A stretch of DNA of 64,000 bases from UBA4582 sp047629195 (GCA_047629195.1 JBLHWY010000006.1:25098-89097), one strand, 5' to 3'. Positions 18,727-27,163 are shown, numbered from the stretch's first letter. Notes: generated from the letters alone by a model not told the origin. A program made the numbers and translations.

Positions 18727-19287
18727 CTACATCGTGCTGGCTCTATACAATTTTGAAGAGGCATTCAGACCCGCGCCTTCTAGCCTTTTTTGATTAATAG
18801 CCAGCGCTACTTTTCGACCTTTCCCATAGAACCCAACCATACCTCCGTATTGGGCAAAGTTCTCTATTTCACCAACGGTTAAAATTGGCAAGCCAATTAA
18901 ACTACTAATCACGGGTGCAACTTCATCGGCAGAAGCTGCACCAATAAACACTACGTGGCAGCTCTTAGCTGCTTCCAAATCTACCAATGCAAGCCGTTGT
19001 AAATGGAAGGATCTGTTCTTAGCATTTTTGCCATCCATCGCCTCCTCCAGCTCTGTACCAATGGCATCTCTACCAAGAATGCAGTATCTATAAGGGCTTT
19101 CTTCGCCACTGAAACTGGCATCTGGCCAAGTCACAAATTTCGCAAGATTAATCATAAATTTTGACATTGTCCTCTTGCCTGGATCGGTCTCGGAAACGAC
19201 TCCTTCCGAGTAAGCCGAGTTACAGGCGCAAGCTAAACCAAGGCTAAAAAGTATTACCGTCAACAAATGTCCATGCCTGTGACTCAT
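18727..19287 (-). CDS. YfiR-like periplasmic protein (DUF4154)
   Basis: A 186-residue protein with an N-terminal signal sequence (about residues 1-27) and the YfiR/DUF4154 core: KFMINLAKFVTWPDASF, YRYCILGRDAIG, LAL..LEAAKSCHVVFIGA, LPILTVGEIENFAQYGGMVGFYGKGRKVALAINQKRLEGAGLNASSKLYRAS, of which the last part is the diagnostic C-terminal pattern. YfiR normally binds the periplasmic domain of the diguanylate cyclase YfiN and holds it inactive. Its neighbour here is a chemoreceptor with a YfiN-like sensor, so it probably regulates that receptor. Start ATG 19287 gives a normal signal peptide. Confidence 0.9.
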   Translation of the reverse strand: MSHRHGHLLTVILFSLGLACACNSAYSEGVVSETDPGKRTMSKFMINLAKFVTWPDASFSGEESPYRYCILGRDAIGTELEEAMDGKNAKNRSFHLQRLALVDLEAAKSCHVVFIGAASADEVAPVISSLIGLPILTVGEIENFAQYGGMVGFYGKGRKVALAINQKRLEGAGLNASSKLYRASTM

Positions 19288-19450
19288 CTTATTTCTCTAT
19301 CCACTAAACGCATCGCTATCTTTTAAGACTAGACGGTTTTTCAGAGGATGAGGGAAATTACGAACTCATAGCACGCCAACGAATTGTCGCGGTTTTTCAA
19401 GATATCGAGACCTGAGAAACCGATATCTAGCAAAAGTGGAGTCGGATCTC

Positions 19451-19486
19451 GCCCATGGCAGGTGATTGTTAAGACCTGCCATGGGC
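19451..19486. repeat. perfect 13-bp inverted repeat
   Basis: GCCCATGGCAGGT (19451-19463) and ACCTGCCATGGGC (19474-19486) are exact reverse complements around a 10-nt loop. There is no T-run on either side. It may be a protein-binding palindrome, a REP-like element or an RNA hairpin. Confidence 0.85.
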
Positions 19487-19531
19487 TCGCTATTAAGTCC
19501 CCCTGAGGGCTCATTAATAGGACCAGCTGAG

Positions 19532-19666
19532 GACCATTAATAGGACTCGCTGAGGGCTCCTTTCAAAACCGTTGAAGACCATTAATAGGACTCGCTGAGG
19601 GCTCCTTTCAAAACCGTTGAAGACCATTAATAGGACTCGCTGAGGGCTCCTTTCAAAACCGTTGAA
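19532..19666. repeat. 45-bp tandem repeat, three identical copies
   Basis: The unit begins GACCATTAATAGGACTCGCT and ends AAAACCGTTGAA. Copies at 19532-19576, 19577-19621 and 19622-19666 are identical. Upstream (19502-19531) are shortened, diverged pieces such as CTGAGGGCTCATTAATAGGA. Identity of the copies suggests recent expansion. Confidence 0.95.
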
Positions 19667-19824
19667 GACTCTATTTGCAAATAGTGTATTCTCTGAAGCC
19701 AGCGGACGAAAAAGACAACGACTAGCAGGTGATATTTCGTCACCGTCTTGGAATGAAAAGTCACTGCTTGACACATCAGCAGAGAGCCGTTGAAGACACA
19801 GTCATAAATCAGATGGAGATAATC

Positions 19825-21456
19825 ATGGGTACCAGAACAGGCGCTGAAGTTATCGTCGACACACTAATCAATGCCGGTGTGAAGCACGTTTTCGGGATAG
19901 TGAGCATTCACAATATGCCAATTGTAGATGCGATAAGCAGGAGCGATGCCATCAACATGGTGACGGCCAGAAATGAACAAAGTGCGACCCATATGGCAGA
20001 TGGATACGCACGCGCTAAAGGTGCACTCGGTGTTGCACTTGGAAGCACCGGCCCAGGTACAACAAACATGGTGACGGGAATTTACGAATCAGCCTACGCT
20101 TCTTCACGCGTACTAGTGATCACAGGGCAGGCTGAAACAACTTTTTACGGCAAAGGCAAAGGCTATGTACACGAGGCCGAAAAACAAAAACAGATGCTTG
20201 AAACAGTTGCCAGGACTGTGGCTTCTCCTCGTTACGTCGACGATATCGCACCACTTCTCGGAAATGTCATAGATAGTATTTGTCATGGACGACCACAACC
20301 CGGGGCGATAGAGGTGCCGATTGATCTACAATATGCGACAACGCAAACAGAACCGCATACGCCAGCGGCGCAAAGCACTGTCCTCCCTACTTCTGGTGCG
20401 ATCAATCAGGCATTAGATAAGATAAAACACGCTAATAAGCGCGTCATCCTAGCGGGCGGCGGAATAAACACCCCCGAGGCTGCCGCAGCCTTGCAAAAAT
20501 TTGCAGAATTGCTTGATGCGCCAGTGATTACAACACCCAACGGCAAGGGCGCTATCAGGAGCGATCATCCGTTACATCTTGGCCCGATAATGATGAGTAA
20601 GCCTATTCTCGAAGCCGTGAATGAAGCTGATGTGCTAATCGCCGTGGGAACACGGTTCCAAGCCGGTGTTGCAGGTAATCAACTCAAAATCTCTCTGCCG
20701 CCGCTCATACATATCGATCTTGATCCAAGAACCATCAATCTAAACTTCACGGCTCAAGTAGGCATTATCTCTGATGCAACACCAGCACTAACACAGTTAA
20801 CAGACTCCAGCATTGAAAAAGGTGACTCTCAATACAGAGAGAAATTACAGTCGCTTGCCGCAGAAACGCGGGCACAGACGCGAGAGCGCATCGGCGTGGA
20901 TCATGCAAAGGTACTTGATGCTATTTCAGAGTATATGGAAGCAGACACCTACTTCGTCAGGGACAACACCATTCCCGGCTATCACTGGGGCAACGGCTTG
21001 CTACCCATCAATAATCCACGCGGATACATCTATCCAACATCTGGCGCAATCGGACCAGGTTTACCGCTCGGGATAGGCGTGGCGGTCGCAACGGATAAGA
21101 AGACAATCGTCATGCATGGCGATGGCGGCTTTATGTTTCACGTCGGTGAACTCTCCACTGCAGCACAATATCAAGCCCCCATTGTCGTCATAATATTCAA
21201 CGATGGCGGCTATGGTGTCTTACGTGGGCTACAACATAATCAATTCGAGGGTCGCTTCAACGAAACTGAACTCAATACGCCAGATTTTGTCCAGCTCGCA
21301 GAAAGCATGGGTGTAAAAGGGCTTCACGCGGACAACGCGGAAGAGCTAAAAACAAAACTAGCTGAAGCGATGGCTATCAAAGGCCCCGTCCTAATTAACC
21401 TCAACGTCCACAATATGATACCTGTGAAAGGCGTCGTGACCGCTCCAGGTAGGTAG
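19825..21456 (+). CDS. thiamine diphosphate-dependent enzyme, acetolactate synthase-like
   Basis: Three-domain ThDP enzyme of 543 residues. The N-terminal pyrimidine-binding domain has VFGIVSIHNMPIVDAI and the catalytic Glu in ARNEQSATHMADGYARAKG, followed by the glycine-rich STGPGTTNMVTG. The central domain contains ILAGGGINTPEAA. The C-terminal domain has the pyrophosphate/Mg motif GDGGFMFHVGELSTA...IIFNDGGYGVL. The closest types are acetolactate synthase, sulfoacetaldehyde acetyltransferase and benzoylformate decarboxylase; I cannot choose. I chose ATG 19825 (GGAG 7 nt upstream). A lactonase-like hydrolase follows within 40 bp on the same strand. Confidence 0.88.
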   Translation: MGTRTGAEVIVDTLINAGVKHVFGIVSIHNMPIVDAISRSDAINMVTARNEQSATHMADGYARAKGALGVALGSTGPGTTNMVTGIYESAYASSRVLVITGQAETTFYGKGKGYVHEAEKQKQMLETVARTVASPRYVDDIAPLLGNVIDSICHGRPQPGAIEVPIDLQYATTQTEPHTPAAQSTVLPTSGAINQALDKIKHANKRVILAGGGINTPEAAAALQKFAELLDAPVITTPNGKGAIRSDHPLHLGPIMMSKPILEAVNEADVLIAVGTRFQAGVAGNQLKISLPPLIHIDLDPRTINLNFTAQVGIISDATPALTQLTDSSIEKGDSQYREKLQSLAAETRAQTRERIGVDHAKVLDAISEYMEADTYFVRDNTIPGYHWGNGLLPINNPRGYIYPTSGAIGPGLPLGIGVAVATDKKTIVMHGDGGFMFHVGELSTAAQYQAPIVVIIFNDGGYGVLRGLQHNQFEGRFNETELNTPDFVQLAESMGVKGLHADNAEELKTKLAEAMAIKGPVLINLNVHNMIPVKGVVTAPGR

Positions 21457-21494
21457 CGTGACGACGAGAAATTCAAAATTTGGAGCATAGAATA

Positions 21495-22247
21495 ATGAGC
21501 ATCACTCTGACCCCTATTGAAAGTGGTAAAATGACAGCAGACAAAGGCGCGCTTTGCGAGGGCGCTCAGGGTGATGCAACTTTCCCCGTGTGTTGTTGGG
21601 TAATCTCTCACCCGAAGGGCACTGTACTTTTCGACACGGGCTTGCATAACGAACTAAAATCGAACAAGAGCCGCCTGGGACCATCTGCGGATGTTTTTGC
21701 AGTAGACATACCAGAGGGAAAAGACTTAGTGGCGTTGCTTGCAGAAAAACAATTCTACGCTGACAAAATCGACTTCGTTGTCCTTAGTCATCTGCATTTC
21801 GATCATTGTGGCGGCACGGCCCTAATACCTAATGCTCAAATTCTTATCCAAGAAAAAGAGTGGCAAGCTGGCTCAGATGAAAGAATGATCGAATTAGGCG
21901 TGTACAACCCAAACGACTTCAACCTAGGCCACACGGTCCAGCAGGTCGATGGCGAATTCGATATATTTGGCGACGGCTCGGTTGTTTGTCTGCCAACTCC
22001 GGGGCATACCGCTGGGCATCAGTCTCTTCGCATAGAACTGACAAGTGGTCCCGTAGTGCTGACATCCGATTGCGTTTATTGGCAACAAATGCTGGAAGAT
22101 ATGAGCTTCCCTCCGTTTGGCTTTGATCGAGAGCAACAACGAGAATCGATGCTGAACCTTATCAAACTACGTAAAGAAGGCTGTAACTTGATTTTTGGTC
22201 ATGACGCTCTGCAATGGGCAAGCCTTAAAAACAAGGTGATGAGCTAA
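21495..22247 (+). CDS. metallo-beta-lactamase-fold hydrolase, AHL-lactonase-like
   Basis: A 250-residue metallo-beta-lactamase-fold enzyme. It shows VLFDTGLHNEL, the zinc motif SHLHFDHCGG (about 95-104), PTPGHTAGHQSL with the next His, LTSDCVYW with the bridging Asp, and IFGHDALQW with the final His. The arrangement resembles N-acyl-homoserine lactonases (AiiB/AttM), but many relatives act on other lactones. I chose ATG 21495 (GGAG 9 nt upstream) over an in-frame TTG at 21480. It is probably co-transcribed with the ThDP enzyme before it, so it may hydrolyse a product or substrate of that pathway. Confidence 0.85.
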   Translation: MSITLTPIESGKMTADKGALCEGAQGDATFPVCCWVISHPKGTVLFDTGLHNELKSNKSRLGPSADVFAVDIPEGKDLVALLAEKQFYADKIDFVVLSHLHFDHCGGTALIPNAQILIQEKEWQAGSDERMIELGVYNPNDFNLGHTVQQVDGEFDIFGDGSVVCLPTPGHTAGHQSLRIELTSGPVVLTSDCVYWQQMLEDMSFPPFGFDREQQRESMLNLIKLRKEGCNLIFGHDALQWASLKNKVMS

Positions 22248-22253
22248 GCAATC

Positions 22254-22706
22254 TTAGGTTTCAAGCAGGAAGGTAACTGGCCCATCGTTCAGAAGCGCTA
22301 CTTTCATGTCCGCACCAAAAAGTCCCGTTTGAACTTTTGCACACTTGTGCTCAGTGCATCTAATGTTAGCTCGCAAAACAAATTCATCATAAATCTCCTC
22401 TGCCACATCAGGAGCAGCAGCAGAGGAAAACGAGGGTCTCAAACCTTTTTTTGTATCGGCAGCAAGAGTGAACTGTGAGACGATAAGTAGATCGCCAACA
22501 ATATCAGTCAGACTCAGATTCATGTGGCCGGCATCATCGGGAAAAATACGATAGGCAAGCACTTTATCCAATAGCTTATCAAGCTGCGCGTGATCATCGC
22601 CTTTCTGAATGCCCAACAACAATAGCATTCCGCGCCCAACCTTACCGACAGTCATTCCTTCAACTACCACGCTAGCTTCGCTGACTCTTTGTATGAGACC
22701 TCTCAT
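22254..22706 (-). CDS. dtd: DTD, D-aminoacyl-tRNA deacylase
   Basis: Recycles mischarged D-aminoacyl-tRNAs and Gly-tRNA(Ala) in the cytoplasm. The 150-residue protein has the two active-site motifs, SQFTLAAD (about 77-84) and the C-terminal NDGPVTFLLE carrying the Gly-cisPro pair. The start MRGLIQRVSEASV is typical. It follows the pip-like gene with a 33-bp gap on the same strand, a common arrangement. Confidence 0.97.
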   Translation of the reverse strand: MRGLIQRVSEASVVVEGMTVGKVGRGMLLLLGIQKGDDHAQLDKLLDKVLAYRIFPDDAGHMNLSLTDIVGDLLIVSQFTLAADTKKGLRPSFSSAAAPDVAEEIYDEFVLRANIRCTEHKCAKVQTGLFGADMKVALLNDGPVTFLLET

Positions 22707-22739
22707 TAGCAGCGTGAGAAACTGACTAGACCAAAAAGA

Positions 22740-23705
22740 TCAAACACCATAGTCAGATTCAAATCGTAACGCCATATCTCTAGTCGCCCTAATCAGCGCG
22801 TCTATCAACGCGTGTTCGGTCGCAGAATGGCCTGCTTCGCGAACCAGATATACCTGAGAGATTGGCCATGCAGCATGTAAGTCATGAGCATTCTGAACAG
22901 GGCACAACATATCGTATCTGCCATGAACAATAATACCTGGAATGTCCTTCAACACAGCTGCATCACGGATTATTTGGCTATCTTCCAAAAAGCAGTTATT
23001 CAAATAGTAGTGGACGCCAATTTTACAACGCGCCATCGCACGATGAGGGTCGGTAAGATGCTTCACCAACCGAGGGTTAGGGTGCAAGCTTGAACAATCA
23101 GCCTCCCAACGAGACCACGCTTTTGCGGCACCCATACGTGCCAATTCGTCGGTGCCATTTATTCGCCTGCCATATGCGGCCAACAAATCATCACGTTCCC
23201 CTTCAGAAATTGGTGCGACGTAGTCTTCCCAATGATCTGGATAGAACCGACTAACACCTTCCTGATAAATCCAGTTAATATCTTGCTTAGTGCCAAGAAA
23301 AATACCTCTCAGAACTAAAGCCAGCACATTTTCTGGGTAGGATTCTGCATAAACGAGCCCCAGAGTTGCCCCCCAGCCACCGCCAAATAACATAATCTTA
23401 TCAATTTTGAGAAACTTTCTTATCTTCTCAATATCTTCAACCAGCGACTGGGTATTGTTATTGGTAATATCACTGTGGGGCTTTGAACGTCCAGCACCTC
23501 GTTGATCAAACAAAATGATGCGATATTTTTCTGGATTAAAGAAACTACGACTATCAAATTCGCAGCCGGATCCTGGACCAGAATGAAGGAAAAAAACGGG
23601 AATCCCGTCGGGTGTTCCACTCTCATCAACATAGATTTCATGAACATCGTCAACGGGAACCATATGACGAGTGTAAGGTTTAATCTCGGGGTATAGCGGT
23701 AGCAT
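22740..23705 (-). CDS. proline iminopeptidase homologue lacking the nucleophilic Ser
   Basis: Alpha/beta-hydrolase of peptidase family S33; 321 residues, full length. The family pattern is clear: HGVDES..G-type start, DQRGAGRSKPH with the oxyanion region, VLRGIFLG, WSRWE, and the Asp and His of the triad in HGRYDMLCP and EAGHSATEH. The nucleophile elbow, normally GGSWGS, reads FGGGWGATLGLVYA here: the codon is GGC (Gly), one transition away from AGC (Ser). With all else conserved this is either a loss-of-activity allele, a recruited non-catalytic protein or a sequence error. The dtd gene follows. Confidence 0.9.
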   Translation of the reverse strand: MLPLYPEIKPYTRHMVPVDDVHEIYVDESGTPDGIPVFFLHSGPGSGCEFDSRSFFNPEKYRIILFDQRGAGRSKPHSDITNNNTQSLVEDIEKIRKFLKIDKIMLFGGGWGATLGLVYAESYPENVLALVLRGIFLGTKQDINWIYQEGVSRFYPDHWEDYVAPISEGERDDLLAAYGRRINGTDELARMGAAKAWSRWEADCSSLHPNPRLVKHLTDPHRAMARCKIGVHYYLNNCFLEDSQIIRDAAVLKDIPGIIVHGRYDMLCPVQNAHDLHAAWPISQVYLVREAGHSATEHALIDALIRATRDMALRFESDYGV

Positions 23706-23782
23706 GTGGTTCCCTCAAGTAAGATCAGCGCAAATAAAAATAAAACCCTTCCAGAAGAAGAATCGAGCGAGAACTTGTTACG

Positions 23783-25603
23783 CTACGCTACTTTCTCTCG
23801 GCCTTTTCGCTTACGTTCATTTTCAGTCAGCAGTTTTTTCCGAATACGGATTGAGATTGGCGTTACCTCAACCAATTCATCGTCGTCAATAAATTCAATC
23901 GCTTGTTCCAGCGTATGGCGAATCGGAGAGTTCAGAATAATGCTCTCATCTGTTCCAGAAGCACGAACATTTGTTAATTGTTTACCCTTAAGCGGGTTAA
24001 CAACCAAATCGTTGCCACGTGAATGCAAACCAACGACCTGTCCTTCATATATCTGTTGATTAGGGTCGAGGAACATTCGGCCTCTGGCTTGAAGGTTGAA
24101 CAAAGCGAACGCAAGGCATTTGCCGGTGACCATCGAAACCAGCACACCATTAGTTCTAGTACCAATTTCTTTACTGACAACGTCTCCGTAGCGAGAGAAT
24201 ATACTTGTCATAATACCGGTACCGGAAGTCATCGCCAGAAAGTCTGACCTAAAGCCAATAAGACCCCGGGTCGGTATTTCATACTCAATTCGAATTCTAC
24301 CTTTGCCATCGGGCAACATATTGCTCAGCACGCCTTTTCTTTTACCAAGGTCTTCCATCACACCACCCTGATGAATCTCTTCAACATCAAGCAGTACGTT
24401 TTCAAACGGCTCTTGTCGACGACCTTCAACCTCTTTAAAAATAACCTCAGGTCTACCGACCGCAAGCTCAAAGCCTTCTCTACGCATATTCTCAATTAAA
24501 ATCGCAAGATGTAGCTCACCCCGACCGGATACTTTGAAACGATCAGCACTGTCGGTATCTTCTACTCGAAGGGCAACATTGTGAATCAATTCACGCTCAA
24601 GACGTTCTCTAATGTTTCGACTGGTAACAAATTTACCATCCTGACCTGCAAACGGTGAGGTATTGACCTGAAACGTCATTGAAATCGTTGGTTCATCAAC
24701 TTCCAGAGGAGGCAATGCTTCGACAAGCAATGGGTCACAAATCGTATCTGATATCTGAAGAGATTCAATGCCCGTAATACAAACAATGTCACCAGCTGCC
24801 GCAGAGTCAACTTCTATTCTTTCCAAGCCTTGGTATCCCATAATCTGAAGGATTTTGCCTTTACGTTCTTTGCCTTCCCGAGAGATTATCGTGACCTGCT
24901 GGCCTTTTTTCACTGTGCCGCGGGTAATTCTGCCAAGCCCAATAACGCCTACATAACTGCTATAATCCAGCGCACTGATCTGCATCTGCAACGGCGCTTC
25001 TCTGTCGACTTCGGGTGGTGGTACGTGATCAAGAATCGTCTGCATCAGACAAGCCATGTCGTCTTCAATCGCGTCCATGCTCAAACCAGCACGACCCTCA
25101 ATAGCAGATCCATAAACTATTGGAAAATCCAACTGTTCATCGGTTGCACCAAGTTGATCGAAAAGCTCAAACACTTCATCTACAACCCAATCGGGCCGAG
25201 CACCTTCACGATCTATCTTATTAACCATCAAAATGGGATTCAATCCGTTTGCAAAGGCCTTGCTAGTCACAAAACGGGTTTGTGGCATAGGGCCATCAAC
25301 TGCATCAACAATGAGCAGAACTGAGTCAACCATAGAGAGAATACGCTCTACTTCTCCACCAAAGTCCGCGTGCCCCGGGGTATCAACGATGTTGATCCTG
25401 TGACCACGCCATTCTAGCGATGTATTCTTGGCGAGGATGGTAATGCCTCTTTCCTTTTCGATGTCATTCGAGTCCATCAAACGCTCGCCGTCTTCTTCAC
25501 CGCGCTGAAGCGCACCAGCTTGAACAAGCAATTTATCGATAAGTGTCGTTTTACCATGGTCAACATGGGCAATAATGGCGATATTTCTAATGTTTTGTAT
25601 CAT
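23783..25603 (-). CDS. typA: TypA/BipA, ribosome-associated translational GTPase
   Basis: Elongation-factor-like GTPase that binds ribosomes and helps 50S assembly and stress growth. The 606-residue protein shows G1 AHVDHGKTT, switch I ERGITI, G3 DTPGHADFG, G4 NKIDREGARPDW, G5 YGSAIEGRAG and the typical C-terminal domain with TRGLIGFRSDFL, GTRTNGVLVS and NPLKGKQLTNVRASGTDE. I chose the ATG at 25603 (MIQNIRNIAIIAHVDHG), which has a GGAGTG ribosome-binding site; an upstream in-frame start would add an unusual 22-residue leader. Confidence 0.97.
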   Translation of the reverse strand: MIQNIRNIAIIAHVDHGKTTLIDKLLVQAGALQRGEEDGERLMDSNDIEKERGITILAKNTSLEWRGHRINIVDTPGHADFGGEVERILSMVDSVLLIVDAVDGPMPQTRFVTSKAFANGLNPILMVNKIDREGARPDWVVDEVFELFDQLGATDEQLDFPIVYGSAIEGRAGLSMDAIEDDMACLMQTILDHVPPPEVDREAPLQMQISALDYSSYVGVIGLGRITRGTVKKGQQVTIISREGKERKGKILQIMGYQGLERIEVDSAAAGDIVCITGIESLQISDTICDPLLVEALPPLEVDEPTISMTFQVNTSPFAGQDGKFVTSRNIRERLERELIHNVALRVEDTDSADRFKVSGRGELHLAILIENMRREGFELAVGRPEVIFKEVEGRRQEPFENVLLDVEEIHQGGVMEDLGKRKGVLSNMLPDGKGRIRIEYEIPTRGLIGFRSDFLAMTSGTGIMTSIFSRYGDVVSKEIGTRTNGVLVSMVTGKCLAFALFNLQARGRMFLDPNQQIYEGQVVGLHSRGNDLVVNPLKGKQLTNVRASGTDESIILNSPIRHTLEQAIEFIDDDELVEVTPISIRIRKKLLTENERKRKGREKVA

Positions 25604-25742
25604 GGTCACTCCAGACGAAGACGCGGCATTATACAGGTTGACACGGATGATTAAAGAGCTACGTATCAAGGTAAATTAATAAGCAATAGGTTACAATCGC
25701 CCGCTTGTATACAAAACCCCTCTTCAAATCAGCAAAATCACC

Positions 25743-26804
25743 ATGACTAAGCAACGTAAAGCCGTTTCCCTTATCTCGGGCGGGCTAGATTCTATGCTGG
25801 CTACACGCGCCATTCAGGAGCAGGGCATCCACGTCGAAGGGATAAACTTCTATACCGGATTCTGCGTCGAAGGCCACACGCACGCTATTCGTCGTAAAGA
25901 CAAAGACAAGCAGAAACGCAACAATGCTCTGTGGGTGGCTGAACAGCTAGGTATCAAGCTGCACATCATCGATGTCATAGAAGACTATAAAGAAGTACTC
26001 ATCAATCCCAAGCACGGCTATGGCCAACACATGAATCCTTGTCTCGATTGCAAGATTTTCATGGTAAACAAGGCGCAGACTTGGGCTTGGATGGAAGAAA
26101 ACCAGTTCGACTTCATCATTACAGGCGAAGTAATCGGGCAAAGACCCAAGTCCCAAAGAAAGGCAACCATGCCGATAATTGCCAGCGAATCTGGTGCAGA
26201 CGACCGCCTATTACGCCCACTTTGCGCAAAGAATTTACCGCCAACCTTACCTGAACGAGAAGGCTGGATTGATCGCGACAAGCTTTTTAACTTCAGTGGC
26301 CGAAGCCGAAAGCCCCAGATGGCGCTTGCTGCCCAATACGGGTTCGCTGAATATTCTCAACCAGCAGGTGGCTGTTGTTTCCTGACAGACCCGAATTATT
26401 CTGACAGGCTTGGCGATCTTTGGCGTGCGCGCGGCAGCAAAAATTACGATCTTGACGATATTATGTTGTTAAAGGTAGGTCGGCACTTGCGACCGGCACC
26501 ACATTTCAAGATCATTGTAAGTCGAGAGGAAGGTGAGAATAACTATCTCGCTGGTTATCGTAATCAGTTTATATCGCTTAAAACGACGTCTCACGAAGGT
26601 CCCACCGCACTGTTGGATGGCGACCTGACGACAGATTCAGCGAAACAAGATATCGAACTTGCCGCAAGAATAGTTGCAAGATTTAGCCAAGGTCGCGAGG
26701 CAGAACAAGTTCGCGTACAAATTAGACAACCAGATGGCGCCGAAAGTGAACTGTCAGTATCGCCGATGCCAACTCAATCAATGAAGCAGGGTTGGTATGT
26801 TTAG
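25743..26804 (+). CDS. PP-loop sulfurtransferase (MnmA/ThiI-like)
   Basis: A 353-residue ATP-pyrophosphatase-type protein. Visible are the PP-loop SLISGGLDSMLATRA (about 9-23), a conserved NPCLDCKIFMVNKA with paired cysteines, FIITGEVIGQRPKSQRK, LLRPLCAKNLPPTLPEREGWIDRD, SGRSRKPQM and PAGGCCFLTDPNYSDRL with a second cysteine pair. It belongs to the uncharacterised MnmA-like PP-loop group found in various bacteria; adenylation of RNA followed by sulfur insertion is the expected chemistry. A tusA gene lies 81 bp downstream, supporting a role as a sulfur acceptor. The target RNA is unknown, and it is not the canonical MnmA. Confidence 0.8.
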   Translation: MTKQRKAVSLISGGLDSMLATRAIQEQGIHVEGINFYTGFCVEGHTHAIRRKDKDKQKRNNALWVAEQLGIKLHIIDVIEDYKEVLINPKHGYGQHMNPCLDCKIFMVNKAQTWAWMEENQFDFIITGEVIGQRPKSQRKATMPIIASESGADDRLLRPLCAKNLPPTLPEREGWIDRDKLFNFSGRSRKPQMALAAQYGFAEYSQPAGGCCFLTDPNYSDRLGDLWRARGSKNYDLDDIMLLKVGRHLRPAPHFKIIVSREEGENNYLAGYRNQFISLKTTSHEGPTALLDGDLTTDSAKQDIELAARIVARFSQGREAEQVRVQIRQPDGAESELSVSPMPTQSMKQGWYV

Positions 26805-26885
26805 ACCGAGATAAACCGACTCCTATAATCTATTTTTGTTAGAAACCAGCAACTAGTAACCGCCTCCACCAACCGACCACAACCG

Positions 26886-27146
26886 ATGAGCCTTAGAAAC
26901 ATGACCGATCAAGCGCCGACAACTCACGAGCTAGATGCTCGCCGCATGTTGTGCCCGATGCCGGTAATTCGCACCCAGGACAAAATCAAAACCTTACAGC
27001 CCGGATCGCTCCTCAGAGTCTATTGTACGGATCCAGGCGTTAAAGCTGATATACCAACTTGGTGCAGAATCAACGGACATAGTGTCGTGGCTATCGAAGA
27101 ACAAGCTCAGGAAATCCAGATTACTATTGAAGTTGGCGCAGATTGA
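26886..27146 (+). CDS. tusA: TusA family sulfur-carrier protein
   Basis: Small (86-residue) SirA/TusA-fold sulfur carrier. The active-site cysteine is in the motif ARRMLCPMPVIRTQDKIK (CPxP). The rest matches the family: L.PG.LLRVYCTDPGVKADIPTWCRINGH. It probably hands persulfide sulfur to an acceptor enzyme, and the PP-loop protein just upstream is the obvious candidate. An alternative start is ATG 26901. Its stop codon lies 2 bp before an NtrC-like site of glnA. Confidence 0.92.
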   Translation: MSLRNMTDQAPTTHELDARRMLCPMPVIRTQDKIKTLQPGSLLRVYCTDPGVKADIPTWCRINGHSVVAIEEQAQEIQITIEVGAD

Positions 27147-27148
27147 TA

Positions 27149-27163
27149 GCACTATTATGGTGC
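27149..27163 (+). promoter_or_regulatory. NtrC binding site 1 upstream of glnA
   Basis: GCACTATTATGGTGC fits the NtrC consensus GCACY-WWWW-TGGTGC at all positions. Its centre lies about 137 bp upstream of the inferred sigma-54 start. In E. coli the strong glnA enhancer sites are at about -140 and -108. Confidence 0.8.

Larger units (their letters stand above)
19288..19824. other. 537-bp intergenic region with hairpin and minisatellite
   Basis: Non-coding stretch between the yfiR-like gene (minus) and the ThDP-enzyme gene (plus). It contains a perfect 13-bp hairpin (19451-19486) and a 45-bp tandem repeat (19532-19666, with decayed sequence from 19502). The minus-strand open frame across the repeat is a by-product of the unit length being a multiple of three. 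Confidence 0.7.

Noticed and set aside
19514..19774. An 86-codon minus-strand open frame with a repeated 15-residue unit
   Set aside because: It exists because the 45-bp repeat is a multiple of three; it lacks a ribosome-binding site and has no homologue that I recognise.
21501..21516. Second copy of the REP-like palindrome
   Set aside because: Only the half ACTCTGACCCC is present, inside coding sequence, with no inverted partner.
24830..25324. A 164-codon plus-strand open frame inside typA
   Set aside because: It lies antisense to conserved TypA domains and has no recognisable motif.
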